A stretch of 64,000 nucleotides of DNA from Antennarius striatus (taxonomy: Eukaryota; Chordata; Actinopteri; Lophiiformes; Antennariidae): positions 9,365,982 to 9,429,981 of the forward strand of contig NC_090781.1 in assembly GCF_040054535.1 (NCBI RefSeq), read 5' to 3'. Shown here piece by piece: positions 1-11,470 of the stretch. A program made the position numbers and the translations under genes. How positions within the stretch are numbered: position 1 is the stretch's first letter; each line of letters opens with the position of its first letter. The notes beneath the pieces are model-generated. The model saw only the letters and a program-made list of their open reading frames with translations, ran no database searches and was not told where the DNA came from.

Positions 1-645
<645 letters not shown>

Positions 646-1345
646 CAGCGAATCAGTTGCCTCCATCTATCCCTGTCCATCTATCCCTGTCTTACCTTCC
701 AGATGACACACCAAGTACTGTCCTACCTGTCTCCTACAAACACACTTTCCTCCCCTCCTTCTTCGATCATACCTTCGATTTCTAGCTTCAGACTCATCAC
801 TCTTTCTGGTACTCTTATAACCTCCAGGACATTCCTAACAAACTCCTCCTTCAAGATAACTCCTACTCCATTTCTCTTCCTATCTACACCATGACAGAAC
901 AACTTGAACCCTGCTCCTAAACTTCTAGCCTTGCTACCTTTCCACGTCGTCTCCTGGACACACAGTATGTCTACCTTTCTCCACTGTATCATGTCAACTA
1001 ACTCTCTACCTTTTCCTGTCATAGTTCCAACATTCAACGTCCCTACTCTCAGTCCTATACTCTTGGCGTTCCTCTTGTCTCTCTTCCTACAAACACACTG
1101 TCCTCTCCTTTTTCAACAAACAGTAGTCCAATTTCCACCGACATCCTGTTGGTGAACAGCACCGATGGCAGTAGTTGTTAACCCGGGCCTCGACCGATCT
1201 GGTATGCAAGTCATAGATTTGATATGCATGTTTGATTTGAAAAAAGTTTTACGATTGATGCCCTTCCTGACACATCCCTCTGTATTTATCAGGGCTTGGG
1301 ACCGGCACAGTAAGACATTGGCATTGGCTTGTGCCCTCTTGCAGT

Positions 1346-1347
<2 letters not shown>
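646..1347 (-). mobile_element. RTE/BovB-like LINE, internally deleted, 5' end and endonuclease N-terminus
   Basis: On the minus strand, 723-1037 encodes the start of an apurinic-type endonuclease: a leader MNVGTMTGKGREL, then DILCVQETTW, where the Glu is the catalytic residue of this nuclease class, then a basic stretch ending in [13 protein letters not shown]. The region 1040-1347 is the 5' leader, nearly the same as at 18110-18293 and 50966-51270. At 646-700, sequence resembling the family's 3' end (compare 49060-49110) joins directly to an internal segment and then to the endonuclease. Most of the element, including the reverse transcriptase, is therefore missing. Family assignment rests on resemblance to the BovB-derived endonuclease of CFDP2-type proteins, from memory. 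Confidence 0.75.
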
Positions 1348-1423
<76 letters not shown>

Positions 1424-1473
1424 TATATATATACAGTATATATATATGTATATATATATAGTATATATATACA

Positions 1474-1533
<60 letters not shown>
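1346..1533. repeat. (TC)n then (TA)n/(CA)n microsatellite
   Basis: About 75 bases of CT repeat are followed by interrupted TA repeats with a short CA block. The tract begins exactly where the 5' end of the adjoining RTE copy stops. Confidence 0.96.
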
Positions 1534-1534
<1 letters not shown>

Positions 1535-3068
1535 CTCAAAGGTCACTATCTCAAAGGTCACTAAAGGCAATCCAAGAATTACTCTGGTCTGCCACTTACA
1601 AAGTCACACTTTTTCTATCTTAACCTTTTCGTCCAAGTGCTCTTCAACCTCTCGATGATGTCCTCCGTCATGGTGTCCAGAAACGCTGCTTATCTTGGTT
1701 CTCTTACCTACTCACCTGCCTTTGGGTCTTGTGCCCATTTTGGCACCACGGTCAACTGTGTTTTTATGCTCACAACAACTTTCTCAAGGCACTGTGAAGC
1801 TGCAGTACTAGCAATACAAACATCAGCGCTCTACCAGTGCTCTAAGCTCCCAGTCTGAACAAAGCAGCGTCAGCCAGTTGCATGGGTAGTCGCAATACCT
1901 AATCAAAGGCAGCTTTGATTGATGGTTACTTTTAATAATAAACAATTTCTGTCTATCAGGGAACTTCACAAATTACAGACATCTTAGCAAAATTTACTGA
2001 AATGCAAGAGGAGTGACTCACCACTCACCCTGCTATAAATCAGTGTTCCATTAACATGTTTCTGAAACTTGTTAGAGGGTAAAATAGTTACAAATTGTTG
2101 CCTTTAATGAATTGTCTTTTTTCACCGGGAAAATTCTTTTTACTGTTTGATGAGAAAAGTATCACCTCTCTCGTGTCTTTGTGCTACAGCCAGTGGCTCT
2201 TACGTTTTTCTTAGCTAAGCTTTAGGATCGGAAACAGTTAGCCTGGTTATATAAAACATTTCCTTCAAACATCTATAAAGACCATTATGCCGTGTAATTT
2301 GTAAAGCAAAGTTCAAAAACAACACCTTGTGTTTTTGTGCAGCATCTGTGTCGGATTGGTTTTCTGCCTGGAGCAGTGACTTTGTGGTCTCCACCAGCTG
2401 CCTGGGATTCTTTTTGTAGTCATTAAGTAAACAAAATATAGTATGTTGATTCGTGAGCTTTAAATAATATGTTCTGCTGTTTCCAATCTTTATGTTAAGC
2501 TAATTATTCATCCTGGCTTTAGTTCTATATAAGAATTTTATCAGTATATTCAACTACTCTGCAAGAAAATGTCTTTGAAACATTAAACTATACACTATAA
2601 ATATATAATAATTTGGAGATTAATCAGTGGGACCTTGTTTAAAGATGACATTGTAGCCATATGTTTGTATGATTCTTTTACACACTGAAACAAAATTAAA
2701 TTGATAAAGTATATATAATCGAGCTTTTGTGAAAAAAATATTTTATGTGTTTTAAACTGTGGGCTAATGTTTTGCTAGAAGCTAAATGACTTTTCAAGAG
2801 TTGCACACATTTTGTCACAAAGGATGTGTCACGTCAGCAGATTCCAGGTCACAGTCATTTGTTTTGTATGGCTTTGTTTTATATGTTAAATGTAAAATAT
2901 GTTCAATTATGATATTGCCAAGCATATAGAATTAAATGCAGTGAATTATAGATTATAATCATGTAGAACACACCGTCCACGTCCAGTCCTGATATATTGC
3001 TGTTTCAACATTGTTAATGTATGCTTTCTATGGCTTAGCCTCTGTTGTTTGCTCATTCTGGCTTTCGT
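1534..3068. other. Unassigned intergenic sequence
   Basis: A duplicated TCTCAAAGGTCACTA motif opens the stretch (about 1534-1562). A moderately GC-rich block follows (about 1590-1860) that could be an old transposon relic, then AT-rich single-copy-looking DNA. No exon with splice sites, no RNA gene and no transposon ends are visible. Confidence 0.4.
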
Positions 3069-3235
<167 letters not shown>

Positions 3236-3917
3236 ACATGCTTAGTGCATCTGCAGTAAAGAAAATATACCTCAATGCCTCAATACCTCGATACTTTTAT
3301 ACTATTATAATAACTGATAATCATCTTGAGGAGCCTTTCTTCCTTAGAGAAATAAATGTTTTAATAACAGTGACGCTGGAGGCCTGTAGTCCCACAGAAT
3401 TTATGACTGCATTCTTATACAAACATCAGAATCAGGCCTCTATATAAATGTGACCTCTTAAGGATGAACTAAATGTTGTGTTGTACATATTTTGCACAGT
3501 CTGAAATGACAATATTTTAAATGTTGGACCTAAATCATGCACTGCACAGTCATGTGAGTGGTCATGATGTCTGGATCATGTTTACATGGTTATTTCTATG
3601 TTTCAGATATGTAACATACATAGAAAATCTTGTAAAAATGTTTTGTAAAAACCTTGAACTGGCTGAAGTTTAACTGTTTTAAGAATAGTATGGGGGTTTA
3701 GTTTTAATTACTAATTGCTGCAGAGAGAGTTGAAGTAAAGGATAAGTAAATTTAATTGCAACATAGCCCCAATCTTTTCACTCTAATTGGACATTTATTT
3801 TATTTTATTTTATTTTATTTTATGTCTTTAGTTTGTATACTGATCTGATCCCTGAATGGAAATTAACAGCACATTCTAGTACTAATTCTTCAATCAAATG
3901 CATTTATACAAATTAGT
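3236..3917. other. Unassigned AT-rich sequence with an (ATTTT)n run
   Basis: No gene is recognised. A short pentanucleotide ATTTT repeat lies at about 3795-3823. The stretch runs up to the SINE that ends at 3918. Confidence 0.4.
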
Positions 3918-4199
3918 GTGAACAGGCCCATGTAGCACATGCACACACACACAAGGGGGCCTGTGGGCATGAAGGGGAAGGTAGGGTGGTGGGCAGCTCC
4001 TTTTTGGTGTGCCCCAAATGAGAAACTTATAAAGGGGGACGGTGCCTTGCTCAAGGGTGCTTCGGCAGTGTTCCGTAGGTGAGCTGACACCTTCCATTGT
4101 CTGTTCACATTCCGAGGTGGCTGGGCAGGAGTGGGAATCGAACCGACAATCTTGGGAACATCGGACAATCCACAATACCGCTGAGCCACTGCCGCCCCA
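3918..4199 (-). mobile_element. tRNA-derived SINE (family 1), 3'-truncated
   Basis: Read on the minus strand from 4199, the copy opens with GGGGCGGCAGTGGCTCAGCG, which holds a good RNA polymerase III A box (TGGCTCAGCGG). A B box (GGTTCGATTCC) follows about 50 bases later. The body has the TGTCAGCTCACCT and TTGAGCAAGGCACCGTCCCC blocks also seen at 39234-39612. The usual tail ending in GATCAATAAAGT is missing, so this copy is truncated at its 3' side. The A/B boxes show a tRNA-like promoter, but the anticodon arm is not a functional tRNA. Confidence 0.75.
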
Positions 4200-6985
4200 T
4201 TTATGCATTGAAAAGAATATGAGTCAAACATATAAATGTGCCATGTCTTTATAGCTGGTCCCATGTTGCATATGTGTAAATGCATTCCGCACTATATGGA
4301 ACCCGTAAGAACATTTCCTTTCCAATGGATGGCTTTTACCCAGGAAGAAACTGCAAATGCAAGCAGTCCAGGATGTGCAGGGAATAAGAAAAAAACATGT
4401 GGAAGTTCAGAGGTAAACGAGAAATCCAATTTACAAGACACAGGACTCAACGGATGGGGTGCCAAGTACAACCATCAGAAATATGGCCGAACTCTGAGGC
4501 CAAGTGTCACAAATATCTTGTTGAATGGGGGAAGCATTAGAAGGGCCAGAACTAATCCACCCTTGTCCAGATAAACAATCCTGATGTTGGCAAGTTCACA
4601 GTGTTAATTTTATTTATTTATTTCTACATTATACATTTCAGCCTGCAGGGTTTATGCAGTATTGTTTCACCTCTTGGCTTGAATGTGAATATGCTTCTTT
4701 TACATCACATTCCACAAGAGTGACACATTCTATCGAGTTGACTTCAAATGTCACCAGCAGCCCACCTTTATAACAAAAACTTTAGTGTTTTTTTAAGAAT
4801 GTTATTCTTCATAGTCTATTTTACATATGGTAAATGAGAATATAACATTAAACTTGCATGACTAAACTTTGTAATCAAATGAATATCAACTGAAATTGCA
4901 TATATAACCTTCGGTATACCCTTTTATTCTGCTAGGCTGGAAGTATGCTGGCAGATAACTGATTCACAACACCCGCTTTCCTCGTGATCTCACCCTCCCT
5001 GACTTTAGTAGCTATGCTTAATAACATTACAGCTAAAATTACAGCACCTCAGCGTATTCCACAGGAGCCGTTTGGCACCTAGTACATTTTAGATGACTGA
5101 GGTTTTACTCTCATGTAACACACAGTGTGGGGGATGTTTTATGCTTTTGAATCCAACAAGAATTGGAAACTTGACATGAAAATATATTTGTCAGTCAAAA
5201 ACGTAAATTAACCACTACTTTTTTAACCTCTTATCTTAACACCAGCCATTAGAAGGTCATCCAGGCTAGACCTTTTGTTTTTGCTTTGACTACGAGGTTC
5301 TGCTCCCCTCTGCTACCCTCTGGTCATAAAATGACTCACCTTTTCTTTATGTGACTTTTGGGTGACCCTAGCAGTGGGTCCAGTGGTATGTGTATGTGAG
5401 GGTCAAGCCTATACGAGCTCTGGAATGCTCATCAATATGTGGCTGGGCCAATATTTGGTGACTGGGGTCCAGGAAAGTGGAGCAGAGAGCAGACGTGTGT
5501 GTCACATGCACCAAAGCACATGTTTACATGCACAAAAATTCACATTTTAAATTTTGCACTTGGGTCCTAATTGAGAAAATGTTTCAGACAAGCAATTACA
5601 GTGTGTACTCCACAAATGGACCCTTAATTTGAAAGGAGTGCTTGTTGTGAAGTGCACTCTGACTGTGCTCTTACAGTTAAAGTCCACTTTAACATAATGA
5701 TAATAATCTGAACTGAATGTAAAGCAGCAGAATTTGCTGCAAAAAGCTTTAATTGCCAAAATGTTTGACACATGTTTGAGGCATTTGTGTCAAGAAGTCT
5801 CACCCTCACTCTTATTAGTTTTCTTGATTTAATAAATACATTGTGTCTTATTCAAAAACACTGTGCTTTTACTCAGTGCAAGAGTGCAGGAATAAAATAA
5901 AAGTAGTTAGCTCTGCCTTTCAGAAAAAAAGACTGCAGCTTTGAGTGTCTGTTCCCAAGTTGGATTTATGTATTTGAATAAGTGAGACACTGTATATCTA
6001 ATGGTATAACTGTCAAATGTGAAATACAGCACATCCCATATGTTGATATAAGCAAAAGAAACACATTAAGCCTTAAAAAACACCTATTTCAACATATAAC
6101 GTAGTATTCATTGTTAATGATGACATATTTCAAGCATTTCTTCTTTCATTTCCAAAGTAAATTTATAGAGGAAATTCATAGCAAATTTTTCCTACAAATT
6201 TGTGTGAGGATACAAATTGTCTATATATCTCCTGCTTTGAGCCTTGACAGAGGTGTGCTTCCTGCATAATTAATGTAAAACAGTGACATCCTGTGGTTGT
6301 TGAAAATGTCTTAACTGCTCAAATGAGTCCATAGCTATTGACTTCAATCATCTGTATAACCTTGAGTCTATGCCATCAGGCATTGCAAGAGAAGCAGGGT
6401 TCACCCTGGATAGGTTGACAGTTTGTAATGGAGCTAACATATATTCACACTGTCATTCACACTTATGCTGAGTCTTAGAATTCACCCATACTGCATAATT
6501 TTAGACCGTGGGAGGAATCTGCAGAAACCCCAAGGAAACCAGCTTCGACAATAACGTGAATTTGGCACAGAGAGGTCTGGAGTCTGGATTTTAACCCAGA
6601 ACTATATTGCTGTGAGGCATCAGTGATTGCCAATACATACAACACTGAATTTAAATTAATTTTAAAAGTTATGTATTAATTTCCACTTTCAAAATGATTA
6701 ATATAAATCATCTGTTTACTCCTGCATTGGATATCTTCCTTTCTTTATATGTTAAGCAGCATGCTTGCTCTAATTCTTTAAAAGACACAGGTAATGATGC
6801 TGGAGCTCACTGACAAGAATTATAATCTTAAATCAATCTCGAGTACATAATTGATTCTTTCCCTTTTAATTTTCCCTGGAAATATCCACCAGCTTTGTCA
6901 CCAGCAGTGGATGGACGTGCAGTCGTTTCTTATTTAACCATAGATACCATATACCTCATTTAATACGTCGGACTTAAAGCACAAC
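4200..6985. other. Unassigned intergenic sequence
   Basis: About 2.8 kb of AT-rich DNA. The longest frame (4236-4574, plus) has no recognisable domain, no signal peptide and no obvious splice partners, so I do not call it a gene. No transposon ends, RNA genes or receptor exons are seen. Confidence 0.4.
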
Positions 6986-7272
6986 TCAGATACATGCCAC
7001 ATACAGAAGTACTCAGATGACACTGTGATTGTGACATGTATCCAGGAGGTTGGGGAGGGAGAGTACAGGACATTGGTGGCTGACTTCGTGGAGTGGTGCC
7101 AACAGAACCAGCTCCAGCTCAACGTCTCCAAGATGAAGGAGATGGTGCTGGATTTCCGGTGGGCACCCCCCTCTCCACAGCCAGTGATCATTGAGGGCAG
7201 TGAGGTGGGAAGGTAGGAAACTATAAGTACCTGGGACTGCAGCTAGACAGCAGACTGGACTGGTCACTCAAC
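6986..7272 (+). mobile_element. L2/CR1-group LINE scrap (reverse transcriptase C-terminal part)
   Basis: The plus strand encodes a piece resembling the segment just after the catalytic FADD box of L2-like LINEs: FVEWCQQNQLQLNVSKMKEM, then VLDFR, then an IEG-SEV block. After a frameshift comes YLGLQLDSRLDWS. The same order of motifs occurs in the L2-like element at 33112-36267 (WCKDNNLHLNVEKSKEIVVD, then KFLGVHI). The fragment is short and broken on both sides. Confidence 0.7.
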
Positions 7273-7602
7273 CCTCTTTTGAGACTTTGCCCACCTGCTA
7301 CTCTGTCGTGCTTTTGGGTTCTCCTTGCCAGTCGTATTCTAGTCGTGACAACGTATGTTTAATAATACACATCATGGCCTTCTTAGACGTAGATATGAAG
7401 TATCTCGAAACATCCACCCAATTTTCTCCTATTTTTTTGGCATCACATCCTATTGAAGTGTGGGACTACTCAAACAAAAAAATTGAGATGTTTGGTACCC
7501 ATGGCAACAGCAGGCTTTCATGCCAGTCTTAACAATGCTTTTATTAAAAGTTTTAATGTTCACTGTATTATGTCTACTTTATGTACTTTATACATATATC
7601 GA

Positions 7603-7606
<4 letters not shown>
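7273..7606. other. Unassigned sequence
   Basis: No gene or repeat is recognised between the LINE scrap and the TA microsatellite. Confidence 0.4.
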
Positions 7607-7699
<93 letters not shown>

Positions 7700-7700
7700 C
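7607..7700. repeat. (TA)n microsatellite
   Basis: An almost uninterrupted TA run of about 94 bases. Confidence 0.97.
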
Positions 7701-8139
7701 CACATTCTGAATGGAGTGTGGTCGCTTTATATTGGTGTTGGAGCATGTGTCGCATGCTGAATCAGTCATGTGGTATCGGCCGCGTAGCAGGGCGTTCCCA
7801 TGATGGAAGCGTCGATATGGAACGACACGCCCGAAGCCTCGCTGCCGGCGTTGCTTCGGACATCATCATTTACAGCTCCTCCCATCGATGAAGTAAGCTT
7901 CGATATGCACTTTGCGGGAACGCCCCTCTCCTGCTCGGCACATGCTTCGGAGCATCGATCCCCAGTGTCACATCACTAGATGCCGGAATTTTGTAGAAAA
8001 CGCAACGTTTTGAAAATGTATCGAAAACGATATGCGTCCACACAACAGCGTTTTCAAAAAAATCTCCATCCACACGTAAACGCGTCAGTGCATTTATCAA
8101 CACGTGTATAAGCAGAACAACTCAGAGAATGACAGGAGA
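7701..8139. other. GC-rich block, probable DNA-transposon relic
   Basis: The base composition jumps from AT-rich surroundings to GC-rich, with several CG dinucleotides and repeated GAAGC/CGATG motifs. That is typical of a non-autonomous DNA transposon in fish. I cannot define its ends, and it may be continuous with the next repeat. Confidence 0.35.
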
Positions 8140-8640
8140 AAGGACCGGGACGTGTAGAAATTCACGGTGTTTCTCCTGGAGTAGAACCTCAATCACAGAG
8201 TTCTCCCACCAGCAGACAGCGAATCCCGGTCTGACCCGGAACTGGCGTTGGCGTCTTTCGCGAGGAACGTGAATGAATGAATGAATAAAGAAATACATAT
8301 ATAAACTTCATGACACATACATAAAGAAACAGACGAACAAATATTTAAGTGCAAAGCATGTTTATCAACGCATCTTCGACGTGGAGCTGTTATACATCAG
8401 AAAATAGCCGGTTTTAGCTCCGTTTGTACATGTAGATTTGGGTCACATGCATGACGTCACAGCGGTTTTGGTCCCAGGGACACGCCACCCGGATAAAAAA
8501 AGTTGCAGATATACCGTCCACATGACACGTTTTCAAAAGGTTCCGGATATCTGCGTTGTCGTGTGGACGGAAGGTGTAAACGCAACAAAAAAGTTGGGTT
8601 TTCAAAAAGTTCCGTCATTGTGTGGACAGGGCCACAAGAA
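8140..8640 (+). mobile_element. Non-autonomous DNA transposon relic, hAT-like (copy 1)
   Basis: The segment contains motifs such as GTGTGGACGG, GTTTTCAAAAAG and CCGGATATCTGCGTTGTCG, and ends with GTGTGGACAGGGCC. A diverged copy in reverse orientation lies at 48040-48555 (shared blocks around the CCCACCAGCAG, TGAATGAATGAAT and GATGTATAACAG motifs). Two inverted copies of one sequence in the window show a dispersed repeat. The hAT assignment is by resemblance to fish elements with this wording and is uncertain. Confidence 0.5.
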
Positions 8641-8943
8641 ATAAATGGTGAAGGGCCAGTGTGACAAACAAATGGTGAATGCATAATAAACTCAGAGTCC
8701 TACAAACTACATCTTCAAAGGCTATGAAACTGAGGTATTTAGCAAGTGTTGATTGTATCCTGTGAGAGGACCTCATTTACATTTGAACAAAAGGACAAAG
8801 TTTGTGTGTGTGGGTGGTAAATCCTGTGGAAGGGGTTCACCAAATATTCTTCTAACCTAAAGGTTAGAAGATCTTGATAATGTTCATCCCCAGTATCCTG
8901 TGAAATAAACCCTAAGCAATGCACCAAAAAAAAAAAAAATTGT
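8641..8943. other. Unassigned sequence with a small hairpin
   Basis: A 10-bp perfect inverted repeat with a two-base loop (CTTCTAACCT at 8849-8858, its complement at 8861-8870) is the only structure seen. A short poly-A run precedes the SINE. Confidence 0.4.
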
Positions 8944-9282
8944 GGGGAGGCAGTGGCTCAGCGGTAGAGCAGTTGTCTTGAAGACAGATCGCCCAGCCAT
9001 CGGAGGATCGATTCCTGCTCCTGCCAGAACATCTCTGGACTGTGAGCTGACGGTGGGAGGTGTCAGCTCACTCCAGGAAGTTGCTGCCCATCACTCTGCC
9101 TCCCGATGTACAGCTTGATGTTGTGTGTTGTTGTGTATGTACTAACTGCATGCTTACAGGCCCCCTTGTGTGCTGTGGTTGTTTCAGGGGCCTGTACATA
9201 CTAACTGTGAAAAACTAACACAAAAAATAAATGTACACCCAAATGTAATTTCCCCCAGGGGATCAATAAAGTATACCTTCTT
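8944..9282 (+). mobile_element. tRNA-derived SINE (family 1), near full length
   Basis: An A box TGGCTCAGCGG (8954-8964) and a B box GATCGATTC (9006-9014) lie in the head. The body follows, with a GCATGCTTACAGGCCCCC block, and the tail ends in CAGGGGATCAATAAAGTATA followed by a CTT microsatellite. The head is tRNA-like, and the tail looks like a LINE 3' end that would be recognised by a partner reverse transcriptase. Part of the middle, compared with the 39234 copy, is shortened. Confidence 0.8.
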
Positions 9283-9301
9283 CTTCTTCTTCTTCTTCTT
9301 C
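9283..9301. repeat. (CTT)n at SINE tail
   Basis: A short CTT run joins the SINE tail to the first LINE 3'-end copy. Similar CTT runs separate the later copies (9635-9650 and 9897-9941). Confidence 0.9.
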
Positions 9302-9641
9302 TGAATAACTTTAGGAACATCTGGTGTTACAAAAATGTCCTATGCACTTTAGTTGATGACCACCTCACTTTTGCAAACTTCCTGTTATAATGCACTAATT
9401 CTTATATTGTATTTCCCTTTGTTTCTTGGTGTTTAATGTTTTTGAGTGTTTAGTGTTTTTGAAATTTCATCTAATGAAAATTTGTAAAATGTTCTAAATG
9501 TTCTAAATGTTCTAAATGTGATTGAAGTTTGTTTGGAAAATATGTTCTGAGGCACTTAAATGCTTTCATCTGATGTAAAACTGCAAAATGTTTGAATGAG
9601 ATTAAAGTGTTTTTGCAAAAATCAAAAAAAAATCTTCTTCT
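9302..9641 (+). repeat. LINE 3'-end unit, copy 1 of 3
   Basis: The unit starts within the last codons of a LINE reading frame (same sequence as 10246-10332) and continues into a 3' UTR marked by TTTGAGTGTTTAGTG and a repeated ATGTTCTAA motif. It ends in CAAAAATCAAAAAAAAA plus CTT repeats. Confidence 0.75.
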
Positions 9642-9648
9642 TCTTCTT

Positions 9649-9941
9649 GCACTAATTCTTATATTGTATTTCCCTTTGTTTCTTGGTGTTTAATGTTTTT
9701 GAGTGTTTAGTGTTTTTGAAATTTCATCTGATGAAAATTTGTAAAATGTTCTAAATGTTCTTAATGTTCTAAATGTTAAATGTGATTGAAGTTTGTTTGG
9801 AAAAGATGTTCTGAGGCACTTAAATGCTTTCATCTAATGTAAAACTGCAAAATGTTTGAATGAGATTAATGTGTTTTTGCAAAAATCAAAAAAAAATCTT
9901 CTTCTTCTTCTTCTTCTTCTTCTTCTTCTTCTTCTTCTTCG
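9649..9941 (+). repeat. LINE 3'-end unit, copy 2 of 3
   Basis: Nearly identical to copy 1 from the CACTAATTCTTATATTG motif onward, ending in the same A-rich tail and a longer CTT microsatellite (9897-9941). It lacks the coding end present in copies 1 and 3. Confidence 0.75.
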
Positions 9942-10568
9942 TCTTTCATGCTTTCAGTGAGTGTGGGAGACTTGCAGTGCTCTTCACTCTTCTAATGAAT
10001 GTTTTTAACTTGTTCAATGAAAACTTTAGTATCAGGAAATTCATCTACGGTGCTGGGTACAATAGATCAAATCAGAGAAAGTGGCAGCTTTTAAATTTTA
10101 TTTCTGGGGAGGCAAAAATGTATGTGACTAGGAAAAGGAAAATTGAAAGCAATACCATTCAAGAAGCAGCTACTGTTTTTTGCTGTAACAATGTCAGATG
10201 TCGCTTAAAACTAGAATTTGGTTTCTATAAATTGACAAAAGACCTGAATAACTTTAGAAACATCTGGTGTTACAAAAATGTCCTATGCACTTTAGTTGAT
10301 GACCACCTCACTTTTGCAAACTTCCTGTTATAATGCACTATTTTTTATATTGTATTGCCCTTTGTTTCTTGGTGTTTAATGTTTTTGAGTGTTTAGTGTT
10401 TTTGAAATTTCATCTAATGAAAAATTGTAAAATGTTCTAAATGTTCTAAATGTTAAATGTGATTGAAGTTTTTTTTGCAAAAGATCTTCTGAGGCACTTA
10501 AATGGTTTCATCTAATGTAAAACTGCAAAATGTTTGAATGAGATTAAAGTGTTTCTGCAAAAATCAAA
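9942..10568 (+). mobile_element. LINE ORF2 C-terminus and 3' UTR, copy 3 of 3
   Basis: An open frame to 10333 encodes the C-terminal tail of a LINE ORF2: a block with KWQLLNFISGEAKMYVTRKR, then LKLEFGFYKLTKDLNNFRNI, then WCYKNVLCTLVDDHLTF. This order (helical Arg/Lys-rich block, SR-like block, WC-x-LC motif) resembles the C-terminal end of fish non-LTR retrotransposons, possibly of L1-Tx1 or I type. I am not sure of the clade. The 3' UTR is the same unit as copies 1 and 2. The poly-Phe start of the open frame comes from the CTT repeat. Confidence 0.6.
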
Positions 10569-10570
10569 AA

Positions 10571-10627
10571 TCACTCATACAGGCAATGTGGGACCGGCCA
10601 ATCAACCTGAAGCACATGCTTTTGGAT
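10571..10627 (-). mobile_element. V-SINE fragment
   Basis: Contains the GGGACCGGCCAATCAACCTG and AGCACATGCTTTTGGA blocks of the V-SINE family seen in full at 26419-26814. Only the middle part remains. Confidence 0.65.
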
Positions 10628-10639
10628 ACCTGCTAAAGG

Positions 10640-11470
10640 CCCCCAAATAAAGAATTTGAATTTTAGGACATTACAAAATTGTAGTATATGACTAATCAAT
10701 AGAATACACCAAAAAGAGACAATTTGAAATCCACATTTTTATTGGGTAAGTGTGCTCTATAAATGAAATTCAAAAGAAAAAAGGTCAAGCACATCAGCAA
10801 ACCAATTAGGCCAGGTGTATTTCTCAAAACTGGCATACAAATACAGTTAAATAAAATAAATGAAATTCAGAAATAAAATAAGGCTGAATACCAAATAGGC
10901 ACATAAGCAGACTCTCAATCAAAATAAATACTAAAGCTGACTCAATACAGCAATCCAAAATGAATAGTATAACATGACTCTAAATAAGGCAACATCAATT
11001 GCAAGATGCCAACAGGCATTTCCTTAAAAGGGTATGCTAATGTTACAGGAACTGACAACAGTCAACTCTGTGTCCATGACATGTTTTGCATTTAAATGAT
11101 ACGTTAGGCTTGAGCTGCTTTGTTGATATGAAAATTCTCTTTTACAAAAGGTACAAATCATTGCGTTTTTGTTGATAGTCCCGTCTTTGTTCTTTTCATA
11201 AATAAACATTCCGCCCAAAGGTCTGAGTGGACTTTCCTCGCTCTCCCGCGTCGTGTCCATCGCTGTTGTCAGTCGCCCTGCTTTTGACTAGTGGCGCAGG
11301 TATGAAGTGACGTGCACTACAGCCTACGGGTCACTCAATGGGCCAAATTTAAAATCCTTGCGCATGGACTTGCCATTCACAATTAATTGCGTCAATTTTC
11401 ATAGCGCATTAATTTGCAGCATAATTAATTAATCTAATTAACGTGTTAAACTAACATGCTATTCCCATGT
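10640..11470 (-). pseudogene. hAT transposon relic with BED-type zinc finger
   Basis: The frame 11024-11260 (minus) encodes a BED-finger-like segment: MICTFCKREFSYQQSSSSLT, then YHLNAKH, giving C-x2-C ... H-x4-H spacing. This is the DNA-binding domain found at the N-terminus of hAT transposases and ZBED proteins. The frame then ends, and no catalytic domain or dimerisation domain follows, so the gene is truncated. Flanking sequence (11340-11450) contains ATTAATTGCG and TAATTAATCTAATTAAC, AT-rich blocks common near the ends of fish hAT elements. The ends are not defined. It could alternatively be the first exon of a host ZBED gene, but no splice partners are seen. Confidence 0.55.

Noticed and set aside
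1113-1570. Arg-Glu and Leu-Ser polymer frames
   Set aside because: Products of the (TC)n tract next to an RTE fragment.
3890-4285. Overlapping frames across 3890-4285
   Set aside because: They cross a tRNA-derived SINE and have no conserved domain.
4236-4574. 112-codon plus-strand frame
   Set aside because: No recognisable motif, no start context, no splice partner; treated as chance.
8944-9020. Possible tRNA gene (A and B boxes)
   Set aside because: The promoter boxes are embedded in a repeated SINE with copies elsewhere in the window and no cloverleaf that I can trace.
9860-10333. 157-codon frame as a host gene
   Set aside because: Its start is a CTT-derived poly-Phe run and its end matches a LINE ORF2 tail present in repeated copies.
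11024-11260. Host ZBED-type zinc finger gene
   Set aside because: Only the BED finger is present, inside AT-rich sequence typical of hAT elements; no other exons seen.
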